Source: CAWKDC01 sp964383495 (lineage in GTDB: Bacteria; Pseudomonadota; Gammaproteobacteria; JABCZS01). Taken from it: DNA of 48,569 bases. The notes beneath the pieces were generated by a model. The model made no database searches. It was not told where the DNA came from and saw nothing but the letters and a program-made list of their open reading frames with translations. Below are positions 34,826-43,988 of this stretch, piece after piece (the stretch's first letter is position 1; the number at the start of each line of letters is the position of its first letter). The DNA is taken from positions 1 through 48,569 of the forward strand of contig CAYLHG010000013.1 of assembly GCA_964383495.1 (NCBI GenBank), given 5' to 3'. Both the position numbers and the translations under genes were made by a program.

Positions 34826-35329
34826 TTATTTATATTGTACCAAGGGCAAGATTTGATCGGTAAGATCAGTTGCACCATCTTTCACATAGATGGCCGCGCC
34901 ACGTTGTAATATGATAGTGTAGCCTGCTTTATCAGCAATCTTGCTTGTCGCATCACGTACTTGAGCCAATAATTTTTCTAACTCTTCGTTAGCGCGCGTA
35001 GCACGTTTTTGGTTCAAGTCTGCTGATAAACGTTGAAACTCTGCTTGATTTTTTTCAAAAGAAGCTTGCAACGCTTTGACTTGATCTGGGCTCATCGTCG
35101 CAGCATCACGCTTGTATTTGTCGTTCTCACTCACCAGCTCTTTTTGCAGTGCAGTGAGCTTATCTTGTGTCTCTTTAAATTCTTTTTGCAGTTTTGTATC
35201 AATTTGAGGCTCATACTTTGCAATGATCTTGGCACCATCGATAAACCCTATTTTGTCTGCTGTAAAGCCAACAATGGGGGCAAACGCTAAAACGATAGCA
35301 GATAATATAAAAATAATAACCTTGTTCAA
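34826..35329 (-). CDS. skp: Periplasmic chaperone Skp/OmpH
   Basis: 167 aa (E. coli 161). A trimeric periplasmic chaperone that escorts unfolded outer-membrane proteins to BamA. The start is TTG at 35329: AAGGAG lies 6 bp before it, and it opens a clean signal peptide (MNKVIIFILSAIVLAF...GFTA) before DKIGFIDGAKII. Starting at the upstream in-frame ATG (35404) would put 25 extra residues, overlapping the bamA end, before the signal peptide. A long charged coiled coil (about 45-115) forms the tentacles. It lies 25 bp after bamA. Confidence 0.93.
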   Translation of the reverse strand: MNKVIIFILSAIVLAFAPIVGFTADKIGFIDGAKIIAKYEPQIDTKLQKEFKETQDKLTALQKELVSENDKYKRDAATMSPDQVKALQASFEKNQAEFQRLSADLNQKRATRANEELEKLLAQVRDATSKIADKAGYTIILQRGAAIYVKDGATDLTDQILPLVQYK

Positions 35330-35354
35330 GATAAGCTCCTTATATAATAAACCG

Positions 35355-37637
35355 TTAAAATACATTACCCAGGTTAAATTGGAAGACTTGAATGTCATCC
35401 CCATCCCTGTCGTTCAATGGTGCAGCTATTGAGAATACGAACGGCCCCAACGGCGATATCCATTGAATTGCAATCCCAGTTGAGTACCTCAATTCACCTA
35501 AATCAACTGATTCTTGTGTATTATACACGTTCCCGCCTTCTGCGAATAGCGATAATCTTACTGAATCTATCTCCACATAAGGCACAGGGAATATCAATTC
35601 GGATGACCCAAAGAGGCGGAAGTTACCTCCAATAGGCCGATCTAACGAGTCTCGAGGCCCCAAGGAGTTATCGCGGTACCCTCTTACAGAACCCGTACCC
35701 CCTGAATAGAAGTTTTCAAAGAAAGGCAAGCCATCTGTAGAGCTGTACCCTCCTCCGTAAGCCAGGTTACCTCGAGCCAAGAATGTTAATTTCTCTTGCT
35801 CAAACACGGGAAAATAATAACGCGTACTTGATACTGCTTTATAGTAATCTAAATTTGAAAACGGGGCGCTCACACTAAAACTAATATTTTGTACTAACCC
35901 ATTTGTTGGGAAGACTACCCTATCCAAGCCGTTATGCCCCCAGCCACCCATGAGTAAGTATTCGTTATAGTGATTGCCATTATCATCTAAGTAGCTTGAA
36001 ACCTGCTCTGAAACATCATCCGGATTATTACTGGTTAAAATATCGATATTTTGATATCCCATACCCGCATTTAACCGATCAATCTCACTCAACGGAATAC
36101 CGTAATTTAAATTACCACCCCAAATATCCCGTGTATAATTCGAAATCTCTGCCTGCGCCATATCGGTTTCTTGATAGAATAAATCAAACCCGCGGCTCAC
36201 ACCATCCATTGTGTAATAAGGGTTCGTGTAACCTACTTGATAAGAAGTATAAGATTTACTGTTATTAAATTTAAAATTGACCAAATTGCCAGTGCCTAAG
36301 AAATTATCTTGTTTCAAACCAATATTGAATACAAAACCATCTATTTGTGAGAACCCTACGCCACCTGTTAATTGACCGGACATTTGCTCTTCTACTTTCA
36401 CTTCCAAATCTATTTCATCATCTGTCCCCGGCACAGGCACTGTTTGCACTTCTACGTTTTTATAGTATCCCAACATATTCATATTGGTTTTAGAACGCTG
36501 TATCTTTTTCGTCGATGCCAAACTGCCTTCAAATTGCCGCATTTCACGACGCATTACTTCATCCCGGCTTAAATAATTACCATGAAAATTAATACGTCGC
36601 ACATAGACTTGTTTTTTAGGATTGACGTAAAAAGTAATCGTAACCGTATCATCTTTCTCATTCACCACAGGCACAGGGTTTACCTCTGCAAAGGCATAAC
36701 CATCATCGCCTAAACGTTGAATCATGCGATCTTGGCTTGCCATCAATTTTTTACGTGAAAACAAATCGCCCGGCTTTAAAATAATCAATTTCCGAAGTTC
36801 TTCTTCAGGTACAGGCATCTCTCCTGCAAATTTAAAACCTGCTATTTTATAAGCCTTTCCTTCATCTATATTGACAGTAATTAATACGTCTTGCATAGTG
36901 GGTGATACTGACACCTGAGTAGACGTGATTTCAAAATTCATGTAACCACGATCTAAATAATACGAACGTAGCTTTTCCAAATCACCACTTAACTTTTGTT
37001 TAGAATACTGATCATTCTTATTTAACCAGGTCAAAATACCGGGTGTTGTTAACGTAAATTGCCTGAGCAAACGGCGCGTGCCGAACGCATGATTTCCTAC
37101 AATATTAATACGTCGTATTTTGGCAGGCTTTCCTTCATCAATGGTAATGGCAATGTCCACACGATTACGCGGAAGTTCCGTTACTTTGGTTGAAATTTCC
37201 ATGCCATATTGGCCATTACTGTAATACTGATCTGCTAACTCTTGTTCTACTTGCGCCAATATCGATGGGACATAGGTCATTCCCTCTGCTAACCCGGTAT
37301 TTTCTAAGCCTTCCATCAAATCTTTGGTGTTGATTGCTTTATTGCCGGTGATAGTCAAGCGGCCAATAGTAGAGCGCTCTTTTACTGTCACGATCAATAC
37401 ATTGCCATCACGCGCTAACGCAACATCTGAGAAAAAGCCTGATTTGAATAGTTCACGGATCACCAATGCAGAATCCGCTGTGTCAAACACGTCACCCACG
37501 CGCACGGGCAAGTCATTATACACCGCACCTGCATCAAGACGTTGTAAACCTTCAACGCGGATCGCTTCAATTTTAAATGTATCTGCATAAGCCAACAATG
37601 GAAGGCATAAAAATGCTAGCATCAACTTTCTAATCAT
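35355..37637 (-). CDS. bamA: Outer-membrane protein assembly factor BamA
   Basis: 760 aa. Core of the BAM complex that folds beta-barrels into the outer membrane. A signal peptide (MIRKLMLAFLCLPLLAYA) is followed by five POTRA domains (for example RLTITGNKAINTKDLMEGLE, IRRINIVGNHAFGTRRLL) and a 16-strand barrel. The barrel carries the conserved lid-loop VRGYRDNSLGPRD and ends in an aromatic beta-signal (FNLGNVF). I start at 37637 behind AGGG; an ATG six codons upstream has no better site. It lies 123 bp after rseP, with a dispersed repeat between them. Confidence 0.97.
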   Translation of the reverse strand: MIRKLMLAFLCLPLLAYADTFKIEAIRVEGLQRLDAGAVYNDLPVRVGDVFDTADSALVIRELFKSGFFSDVALARDGNVLIVTVKERSTIGRLTITGNKAINTKDLMEGLENTGLAEGMTYVPSILAQVEQELADQYYSNGQYGMEISTKVTELPRNRVDIAITIDEGKPAKIRRINIVGNHAFGTRRLLRQFTLTTPGILTWLNKNDQYSKQKLSGDLEKLRSYYLDRGYMNFEITSTQVSVSPTMQDVLITVNIDEGKAYKIAGFKFAGEMPVPEEELRKLIILKPGDLFSRKKLMASQDRMIQRLGDDGYAFAEVNPVPVVNEKDDTVTITFYVNPKKQVYVRRINFHGNYLSRDEVMRREMRQFEGSLASTKKIQRSKTNMNMLGYYKNVEVQTVPVPGTDDEIDLEVKVEEQMSGQLTGGVGFSQIDGFVFNIGLKQDNFLGTGNLVNFKFNNSKSYTSYQVGYTNPYYTMDGVSRGFDLFYQETDMAQAEISNYTRDIWGGNLNYGIPLSEIDRLNAGMGYQNIDILTSNNPDDVSEQVSSYLDDNGNHYNEYLLMGGWGHNGLDRVVFPTNGLVQNISFSVSAPFSNLDYYKAVSSTRYYFPVFEQEKLTFLARGNLAYGGGYSSTDGLPFFENFYSGGTGSVRGYRDNSLGPRDSLDRPIGGNFRLFGSSELIFPVPYVEIDSVRLSLFAEGGNVYNTQESVDLGELRYSTGIAIQWISPLGPFVFSIAAPLNDRDGDDIQVFQFNLGNVF

Positions 37638-37693
37638 CAAACACCCTATTCCCATACATCCCTATTTCTAATAGTTTTGTTGCACTCGCTTCA

Positions 37694-37718
37694 TAGGGGC
37701 GCACAACATGCGCCCGGG
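37694..37718. repeat. Fragment of the dispersed GGGGCGCA/TGCGCCC repeat
   Basis: GGGCGCA (37697-37703) and TGCGCCC (37709-37715) form a 7-bp hairpin with a CAACA loop, flanked by TAGGGG and GGGCG. It resembles part of the 320-396 element and is placed between rseP and bamA. No T-tract follows on either strand. Confidence 0.5.
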
Positions 37719-37760
37719 CGATTATGTGCATCATTTACACAACAAAACCATTCTCAATGT

Positions 37761-39071
37761 TTACACCCATCTCATCATATCATTGTACAACGCAATCAGC
37801 ATCAATAATATCAATATCACAATCCCAATACGTAACCCTATTTCTTGAGCACGTTCACTCAATGGCCGCCGTAATACTATTTCGATGGTGTAAAATAATA
37901 AATGCCCACCATCTAGCATAGGAATCGGCAATAAATTTAATACGGCTAATCCAATGCTGATCACCGCCAGAAAATTTAAGTAAGTAGACACTCCTTGCTC
38001 AGCAGACATGCCTGCTGCATAAGCAATAGTGACAGGCCCTCCGATATTATCAAAAGATGCGGCGCCTGTCGCCATTTCCGCTAATAATGAAATGTTTAAT
38101 AGGGTTATTTTATAGGTTTGCCTTAAGGCTTCTTTGATGCTTGTTTGCCAACCTAATTGCCCCATGCGCATAAGCTCTGAAGGAAAGTGAGCTCCTATCA
38201 TGCCTGTGCGATCTGTTCGCTCCTCGGGAGTGACCGTCACTTGCATTTCTTTTCGATCACGCAAAATATCAAATACTAATGGCTGATGAGGATGATCACT
38301 TACAATAGAAATCAAATCCACCCATGTCTCTACAGGCTGATCATCAATCCGTAATACTTTATCCCCTTCTTGCAAGCCAGCAGCGTATGCGGGTGAATCA
38401 AGCGTAATATCTCCTAACAGCGGAGGCCATGCAAATGTTACACCCCATGATTTTAAAAAGTCGGGATTGGCATCAGGGGCGGCTTTCGGCTGTTTAAATA
38501 AAATAGTTTCTTCCGTATCATCACGTTTAATATGAAGTTGCACGCTAGGATCACCCACATAATACATCCACACTTGGTGCACATTATCCACCGTGGGAGT
38601 AGGATGGTTATCAATGGATAGCAATTCATCGTGCTCGCGCAAACCGCTCGCATAAGCAACAGATTCAACAGGCACTTTCCCCAAAGTAGGAATAGGCGAT
38701 TCAAAGCCTAACCGAAAAACAGCAAACAATAACAATATCGCTAACAATAAGTTGAACATCGGCCCTGCAAGCACAATTAAAAAACGTTTCCATACGGATT
38801 GCCGATTAAACGCCTGATGCACTTCTGCTTCCGGTACGTCGCCTTCTCGCTCATCCAGCATCTTAACGTAGCCGCCCAAGGGAATGGCACACAAACAATA
38901 TTCAACGCCCTCTTTAGTGCGGTAAGACCATAACACTTTGCCAAAACCTACTGCAAAGCGCAGCACTTTCACGCCACAGCGGCGTGCAACCCAAAAGTGA
39001 CCAAATTCGTGAAAAGGAATTAGAATTGCGATGGCAATGAGGAAAGCGATGGTGCTGATAATAATTTGCAT
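37761..39071 (-). CDS. rseP: Site-2 intramembrane protease RseP
   Basis: 436 aa (E. coli 450). An inner-membrane zinc metalloprotease that cleaves anti-sigma factors and remnant signal peptides. HEFGHFW (H21, E22, H25) lies in the first membrane helix, with two PDZ domains in the middle (around GKVPVESVAYASGLREHDEL and LDSPAYAAGLQEGDKVL). The third zinc ligand is in NLLPIPMLDGGHL near the C-terminus. GGGAG precedes the ATG. The first 52 bp overlap the dxr end in another frame, unusually long for this operon. Confidence 0.97.
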   Translation of the reverse strand: MQIIISTIAFLIAIAILIPFHEFGHFWVARRCGVKVLRFAVGFGKVLWSYRTKEGVEYCLCAIPLGGYVKMLDEREGDVPEAEVHQAFNRQSVWKRFLIVLAGPMFNLLLAILLLFAVFRLGFESPIPTLGKVPVESVAYASGLREHDELLSIDNHPTPTVDNVHQVWMYYVGDPSVQLHIKRDDTEETILFKQPKAAPDANPDFLKSWGVTFAWPPLLGDITLDSPAYAAGLQEGDKVLRIDDQPVETWVDLISIVSDHPHQPLVFDILRDRKEMQVTVTPEERTDRTGMIGAHFPSELMRMGQLGWQTSIKEALRQTYKITLLNISLLAEMATGAASFDNIGGPVTIAYAAGMSAEQGVSTYLNFLAVISIGLAVLNLLPIPMLDGGHLLFYTIEIVLRRPLSERAQEIGLRIGIVILILLMLIALYNDMMRWV

Positions 39072-40231
39072 GAAGATTCTCCCTGCTCACGCGTGGCTTT
39101 GTCCAACTCAACTACATCTACTAATGAAGCAATAGCTCGTCTTGGCTGTTGCGCTAATATCTTTTCAATTAACACAGGAATATCTGTAAACGCTAATTGT
39201 TTATCCAAAAATGCTTGAACAGCAACCTCATTTGCTGCATTAAAGATAATGACATCTGCTTGCCCAGCTTGCAATGCTTGCATTGCTAAATCATAGCAAG
39301 GAAATTGCCCTGTTTTCAGTGGCTCAAATTGTAAAGATAACATTTGACCAAATAAATGTGTTGCATTGATACCAGATGCAATACGATCGGGCCAACCTAA
39401 TGCATAACTGATCGCCACACGCATGTCATGCTCACCCAAATGCGCCAATACAGAACCATCAATGTATTCTGCCAATGCATGTACTGTACTTTGCGGATGA
39501 ATCAACACGCCTAATTGTTCGTAAGGCAAATCAAATAAAAAATGAGCTTCAATCACTTCTAGCCCTTTATTTGCCATGGTGGCACAATCAACAGAAATTT
39601 TAGGGCCCATATTCCAACGCGGATGTTTAACCGCTTGCTCTGGCGTCACATTAGCCAATGCTTCAGCAGGGTAACGCAAAAACGGCCCACCTGATGCTGT
39701 TAAATAAATGCGCGATAAACGTTCATGCCCAGCGTGGTGCGTGTCTTTCCAACATTGAAAGATAGCGTTATGCTCACTATCCACAGGAATAATCGTTGCG
39801 CCTGATTGTTTAGCGGCACTTAAAAATAAAGACCCTGCCATCACTAAAGATTCTTTATTTGCTAATAATATGGTTTTCCCACTCGATGCTGCAGCCAAAG
39901 AAGAAGGCAACCCTGCCCCGCCCACAATGCTCGCCATCACCACTTCTACGTCTGGGTGAGAAGCAATAAAACATAATCCTTCTTGCCCCGATAATACTGT
40001 CGTTTCAGCGCCATGAGAGAATAATTGTTGCGATAATCGCTCTGCAGCTTTTTCATCTTGCATCACCGCATAGATAGGCTTCCATGTTAAGCATAACGAT
40101 AGCATACCCGAAACTGAATGATTGGCTGATAATGCAAATACTTGAAAAAGATCTGGATGTAATTGAATCACCTCTAATGTTTGCCGACCAATAGAGCCTG
40201 TTGCGCCTAAAATGGTTATTTTTCTTTTCAT
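39020..40231 (-). CDS. dxr: 1-deoxy-D-xylulose 5-phosphate reductoisomerase
   Basis: 403 aa (E. coli 398). Second enzyme of the MEP isoprenoid pathway, making MEP with NADPH. It has GATGSIGRQTLEVI for NADPH, LANKESLVMAG and VDSEHNAIFQC for metal and substrate, and ASGGPFL plus HPRWNMGPKISVDCATMANKG. The start at 40231 (MKRKITILG) overlaps the cdsA stop as ATGA. Gene order here is uppS-cdsA-dxr-rseP, whereas E. coli has dxr before uppS. Its last residues are encoded in the 52-bp overlap with rseP. Confidence 0.97.
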   Translation of the reverse strand: MKRKITILGATGSIGRQTLEVIQLHPDLFQVFALSANHSVSGMLSLCLTWKPIYAVMQDEKAAERLSQQLFSHGAETTVLSGQEGLCFIASHPDVEVVMASIVGGAGLPSSLAAASSGKTILLANKESLVMAGSLFLSAAKQSGATIIPVDSEHNAIFQCWKDTHHAGHERLSRIYLTASGGPFLRYPAEALANVTPEQAVKHPRWNMGPKISVDCATMANKGLEVIEAHFLFDLPYEQLGVLIHPQSTVHALAEYIDGSVLAHLGEHDMRVAISYALGWPDRIASGINATHLFGQMLSLQFEPLKTGQFPCYDLAMQALQAGQADVIIFNAANEVAVQAFLDKQLAFTDIPVLIEKILAQQPRRAIASLVDVVELDKATREQGESSCKLLSAPSLSSLPSQF

Positions 40232-41034
40232 GCTGCCCCCACAGAAAGCATTAATGCAAAGCAAGGCGCTAATGCAATCAAACTGTCAAACCGATCAAGC
40301 AATCCGCCGTGTCCAGGCAATATTCTACCACTGTCTTTAACACCTCTGATGCGTTTCAACGCGCTTTCAAATAAATCGCCCGCTGCAGATAATACAACAG
40401 CTAGCGCAATCGCTAATACGGTCCATCCTGTGTAAGGCCTATGTAATACAACATGATAGTACAACAGTATGATAGGAATAGTCAGTACGACGGCCCCTAA
40501 CAATCCTTCTATACTTTTCCCCGGGCTTAAAATAGGTGCCAATTTATGTTTTCCATAAGCTCTGCCAATGAAAAAAGCAATGGTATCACTACACCAAACA
40601 ATCACAAACAACATGAGCAACAATAGCGGGCCTTGTGGCAATGCGCGTATCGCCCATAATGCACTCAACAAAGGTAACAATGTTGCAAACGCTAATAATA
40701 TTCTTACAACGGGAGAAAGCAGGGTAATACGACCTCGATATTGACAATTCATAAGCCATACGCCAATAATTAACCACATACATAAAGAAAACAATAATAA
40801 TGCTGTGTGAAAAGCTGGAAAAAAATAAATCATTGCGGATAATATTGAAAACATAATAAATAAAATAATCTTATGTGCGAATTTGTTGATATCTGCTAAA
40901 TTCATCCATTCAATCAAACATGCTGTGCATAATATGAAAAATGCCATCGCTGATGCAGTAGGCGACAATACAAATAACACAAAAAGCACAATGCTCACGT
41001 ATGCTATTGCGGTTACCACGCGTTGCTTAAGCAT
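40228..41034 (-). CDS. cdsA: Phosphatidate cytidylyltransferase CdsA
   Basis: 268 aa polytopic inner-membrane enzyme making CDP-diacylglycerol, precursor of all phospholipids. About eight hydrophobic helices and the signature ALKRIRGVKDSGRILPGHGG followed by LLDRFDSL near the C-terminus. I start at the ATG at 41034 (MLKQRVVTAIAY), which overlaps the uppS end by 8 bp; a longer reading adds 13 residues inside uppS. It overlaps dxr by 4 bp. Confidence 0.96.
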   Translation of the reverse strand: MLKQRVVTAIAYVSIVLFVLFVLSPTASAMAFFILCTACLIEWMNLADINKFAHKIILFIMFSILSAMIYFFPAFHTALLLFSLCMWLIIGVWLMNCQYRGRITLLSPVVRILLAFATLLPLLSALWAIRALPQGPLLLLMLFVIVWCSDTIAFFIGRAYGKHKLAPILSPGKSIEGLLGAVVLTIPIILLYYHVVLHRPYTGWTVLAIALAVVLSAAGDLFESALKRIRGVKDSGRILPGHGGLLDRFDSLIALAPCFALMLSVGAA

Positions 41035-41731
41035 AGCTCGGCACTCCCCCAAAACGCCGCTCTCGCAACGCATAAGCGTCTAAAGCTTGTTGCAAAATCT
41101 CTGGCGTGAAATCTGGCCAGGCAACAGGAGTAAAAAAAAGTTCCGTGTAGGCCATTTGAAAAAGCATGAAATTACTGATTCGTTGCTCACCAGAGGTACG
41201 AATAAAAAGATCTGGATCTGGTACATCCGCTGCTGACAAATGACGCATAAACGCATCTTCAGTAACAGGAATATTGGCCTCCGCTAATTTTGCACATGCT
41301 TGTACTACATCCCATCGCCCACTGTAATTCATCGCAAGATTCAATAACAATGTTTGATTGTGTTTAGATCGCGCTTCCGCATCAGCCATGACTGATTGCA
41401 TCTCTGGCGAAAATGCACTGCGGTCTCCTATAAAACGTAAGCAAACCCCTTGCTCTATCAATTCGTCTAAGTGGGAACGCAGGGTTACCAAAAATAAATT
41501 CATCAAAAAATTAACTTCAGTAAGCGGCCTCTGCCAATTTTCGCAGCTCCACGCAAATAAAGTGAGCACAGGAATATTTCGTTCAATACAAGCTTGAACA
41601 GTTATTTTCACCGTTTGAACGCCTCTCTCATGCCCAGCGATTCGGGGCAAATGGCGAGATGTAGCCCATCTGCCATTGCCATCCATCACAATCGCTACAT
41701 GCACCGGTAAGGAAGACGCCCGCGCGTTCAT
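41027..41731 (-). CDS. uppS: Undecaprenyl diphosphate synthase
   Basis: 234 aa (E. coli 253), a cis-prenyltransferase that builds the C55 lipid carrier for peptidoglycan and LPS. The catalytic Asp is in VAIVMDGNGRWA (D17), the second conserved block LTLFAWSCENWQRP, and the C-terminal RTSGEQRISNFMLFQMAYTE plus RRFGG. The start lies 1 bp after the frr stop, with GGAAG inside the frr end. Confidence 0.96.
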   Translation of the reverse strand: MNARASSLPVHVAIVMDGNGRWATSRHLPRIAGHERGVQTVKITVQACIERNIPVLTLFAWSCENWQRPLTEVNFLMNLFLVTLRSHLDELIEQGVCLRFIGDRSAFSPEMQSVMADAEARSKHNQTLLLNLAMNYSGRWDVVQACAKLAEANIPVTEDAFMRHLSAADVPDPDLFIRTSGEQRISNFMLFQMAYTELFFTPVAWPDFTPEILQQALDAYALRERRFGGVPSYA

Positions 41732-41732
41732 G

Positions 41733-42290
41733 CTACACTTCCATCAAATCTTGTTCTTTTTTATGAAATAAAGCATCGATGTCTGCAACTTTTTTATCGG
41801 TTAACTTTTGAATGCGATCTTCAGCTCGCTTTACATCGTCTTCCGTGATCTTTTTTGCTTTCAGCAATTCTTTAATTTGTGTATTGGCTTCGCGGCGTAC
41901 GTTCCGCACGGCTACTTTTGCTTGCTCACTTTCATGCGCCACTGTTTTAACCATTTCTTTACGCCGTGCTTCGTTAGGTGCAGGAATCACAATGCGTATG
42001 GTATTACCCGCAGTAGAAGGGTTTAACCCTAAATCTGCAGCAATAATAGCTTTTTCAATGGCTGGGATCTGTGTTTTTTCCCAAGGCACAATACCTAATG
42101 TACGTGGATCTTCTATCATGATATTGGCTACTTGGGAAATAGGCACTGGATTACCATAGTAAAGTACTCGAACAGAATCAAGAATACTGGGGTGCGCACG
42201 CCCACTTCTTACTTTATTGAACTCCACTTTCAACGCCTCAATGCACTTATCCATACGGACAGTGGCTTCTGTGATGATTGGTTCTATCAT
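41733..42290 (-). CDS. frr: Ribosome recycling factor
   Basis: 185 aa, standard length. With EF-G it splits post-termination ribosomes. The family pattern is clear: MDKCIEALKVEFNKVRSGRAHP at the N-terminus, YYGNPVPISQVANI in domain II, and IPAPNEARRKEMVK plus VRRE in domain I. GAGGAAGG precedes the ATG. It sits between pyrH and uppS. Confidence 0.97.
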   Translation of the reverse strand: MIEPIITEATVRMDKCIEALKVEFNKVRSGRAHPSILDSVRVLYYGNPVPISQVANIMIEDPRTLGIVPWEKTQIPAIEKAIIAADLGLNPSTAGNTIRIVIPAPNEARRKEMVKTVAHESEQAKVAVRNVRREANTQIKELLKAKKITEDDVKRAEDRIQKLTDKKVADIDALFHKKEQDLMEV

Positions 42291-42304
42291 AACACCTTCC
42301 TCAA

Positions 42305-43039
42305 TTAAAATGCTGTTACCAGCGTTCCTTCCTCTTCACCACATAAAATGCGATATAACGCTTTGCTTTTATGAATATTAAACACGCGAATAGGCATGCC
42401 GTAATCGCGACATTGGCAAAAAGCTGCTAAGTCCATTACGCCTAACTCTTTGCTCAACGCTTCTTCATAAGTTAAATGATGATACAATGTTGCATCGGGA
42501 AAAAGATGCGGATCAGCAGAATACACACCATCTACATGTGTACCCTTTAAAATAACATCTGCATTCATTTCAATGCCACGCAAACTTGCTGCAGAATCTG
42601 TGGTCACTAAAGGGTTCCCCGTTCCGGCAGCAAAAAAAACAACTCGACCAGCATTTAAATGGTGAATTGCTTTGCGTCGATCAAAATGATCAACTAACCC
42701 ACTCATGGGAATAGCGGACATCACACGCGTTTGAACCCCTACTTGCTCTAATGCATCTCTCATCGCCAAGGCATTCATCACTGTGGCCAACATCCCCATG
42801 TGGTCCGCCGTCACACGATCAATCCCCACTTGGGATAACGTTTTACCACGCACAAGATTGCCACCGCCTAATACGAGGCCCACTTGTACTCCCAGCTCGG
42901 TAATCTCTTTAATTTCTTTGGCTAGACGCATTAAAACATCAGGAGAAATACCCACTTGGTTGCTATCACCCATCAGTGCCTCGCCGCTTAGCTTGAGCAG
43001 CACGCGGCGATACACAGGCTTTGAAGAGGATTTACTCAT
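42305..43039 (-). CDS. pyrH: UMP kinase
   Basis: 244 aa (E. coli 241). Amino-acid-kinase-fold enzyme that phosphorylates UMP to UDP. LKLSGEALMG, LVLGGGNLVRG, DHMGMLATVMNALAM and AAGTGNPLVTTDSAASLRG are the family blocks. Its ATG overlaps the tsf stop by one base (TAATG), so translation is coupled. Confidence 0.97.
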   Translation of the reverse strand: MSKSSSKPVYRRVLLKLSGEALMGDSNQVGISPDVLMRLAKEIKEITELGVQVGLVLGGGNLVRGKTLSQVGIDRVTADHMGMLATVMNALAMRDALEQVGVQTRVMSAIPMSGLVDHFDRRKAIHHLNAGRVVFFAAGTGNPLVTTDSAASLRGIEMNADVILKGTHVDGVYSADPHLFPDATLYHHLTYEEALSKELGVMDLAAFCQCRDYGMPIRVFNIHKSKALYRILCGEEEGTLVTAF

Positions 43040-43926
43040 TACCTTGCGCTTCCTTGAACTTGTTGCATCACTTCTTCAGCAAAATTAGACACTTGCTTTT
43101 CAATTCCCTCGCCTACCGCAAAACGCACAAAAGAAATAACTGTCGCATCTGCTTGTTTCAACACTTGCGCCACCGTTTGATCAGGGTTTTTCAAATACGC
43201 TTGCCCAACCAAACTAATTTCATCACAGAATTTACGTAAACGGCCTTGAATCATTTTCTCAACCACCTCTGCGGGCTTACCACTTTCTTGCGCTTGAATA
43301 GCGTAAATCGCTTTCTCACGCGCAATAATCTCAGCAGGCACTTCTTCTGGGGAGATCACAGTTGGGTTATTTGCAGCAATTTGCATTGCCATGTCTTTAG
43401 CAAGCGCTGCTGTTCCCTCTTGCACAACCACTAATACACCAATGCGGCCTTGATGAATATATGCACCGAGATGGGCTCCCGCAGAAGCATCGACGGTGCT
43501 TAAGCGGCGAATATTAATGTTTTCACCTAGCTTTGCTACCAATGCGGTGCGCATTGATTCTACAGAATGTGCCTCATCAAATAATTGTTGAGACAACGCT
43601 CCACAATCTGTTAAATGATGTTGCAATGCAATATTGGCTGCTGTATTTGCAAATGCTACGAAATTGGAATCACGTCCCACAAAATCAGTCTCACAATTTG
43701 CTTCTAGCATTACTGCCTCTGTTTGATCGGCATTTACGGCAATGGCAATCAACCCTTCTGCCGTCACACGTCCTGATTTTTTGTCAGCTTTTGCTTGACC
43801 AGAGGTGCGTAATAAATCTGCTGCAGCTTCTAAATCACCGCCACATTCAGTCAGTGCTCTTTTGCAATCCATCATACCAACGCCTGTGCGTTCGCGCAAA
43901 TCTTGTACCATTTTTGCTGTGATCAT
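43039..43926 (-). CDS. tsf: Elongation factor Ts
   Basis: 295 aa (E. coli 283), nucleotide exchange factor for EF-Tu. Starts MITAKMVQDLRERTGVGMMD-CKRAL (UBA-like N-terminal domain), followed by NCETDFVGRD and the core subdomains (IHQGRIGVLVVV). I start at 43926 behind TGAGGAAT; a TTG-type longer reading is unsupported. Separated from rpsB by a palindromic spacer. Confidence 0.97.
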   Translation of the reverse strand: MITAKMVQDLRERTGVGMMDCKRALTECGGDLEAAADLLRTSGQAKADKKSGRVTAEGLIAIAVNADQTEAVMLEANCETDFVGRDSNFVAFANTAANIALQHHLTDCGALSQQLFDEAHSVESMRTALVAKLGENINIRRLSTVDASAGAHLGAYIHQGRIGVLVVVQEGTAALAKDMAMQIAANNPTVISPEEVPAEIIAREKAIYAIQAQESGKPAEVVEKMIQGRLRKFCDEISLVGQAYLKNPDQTVAQVLKQADATVISFVRFAVGEGIEKQVSNFAEEVMQQVQGSAR

Positions 43927-43951
43927 TGAATATTCCTCAGTTAAATATAGC

Positions 43952-43977
43952 GAGAGGCAAAGCATGCTTTGCCTCTC
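43952..43977. promoter_or_regulatory. Perfect 26-bp palindrome in the rpsB-tsf spacer
   Basis: GAGAGGCAAAGCA is followed directly by its reverse complement TGCTTTGCCTCTC. In rpsB-tsf mRNA this would make a long stem with a minimal loop, 11 bp after the rpsB stop. It is followed by TATATTT rather than a T-run, so a partial terminator or mRNA stabiliser that sets the S2:EF-Ts ratio is more likely than a full stop. Confidence 0.7.
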
Positions 43978-43988
43978 TAGTCATGATA

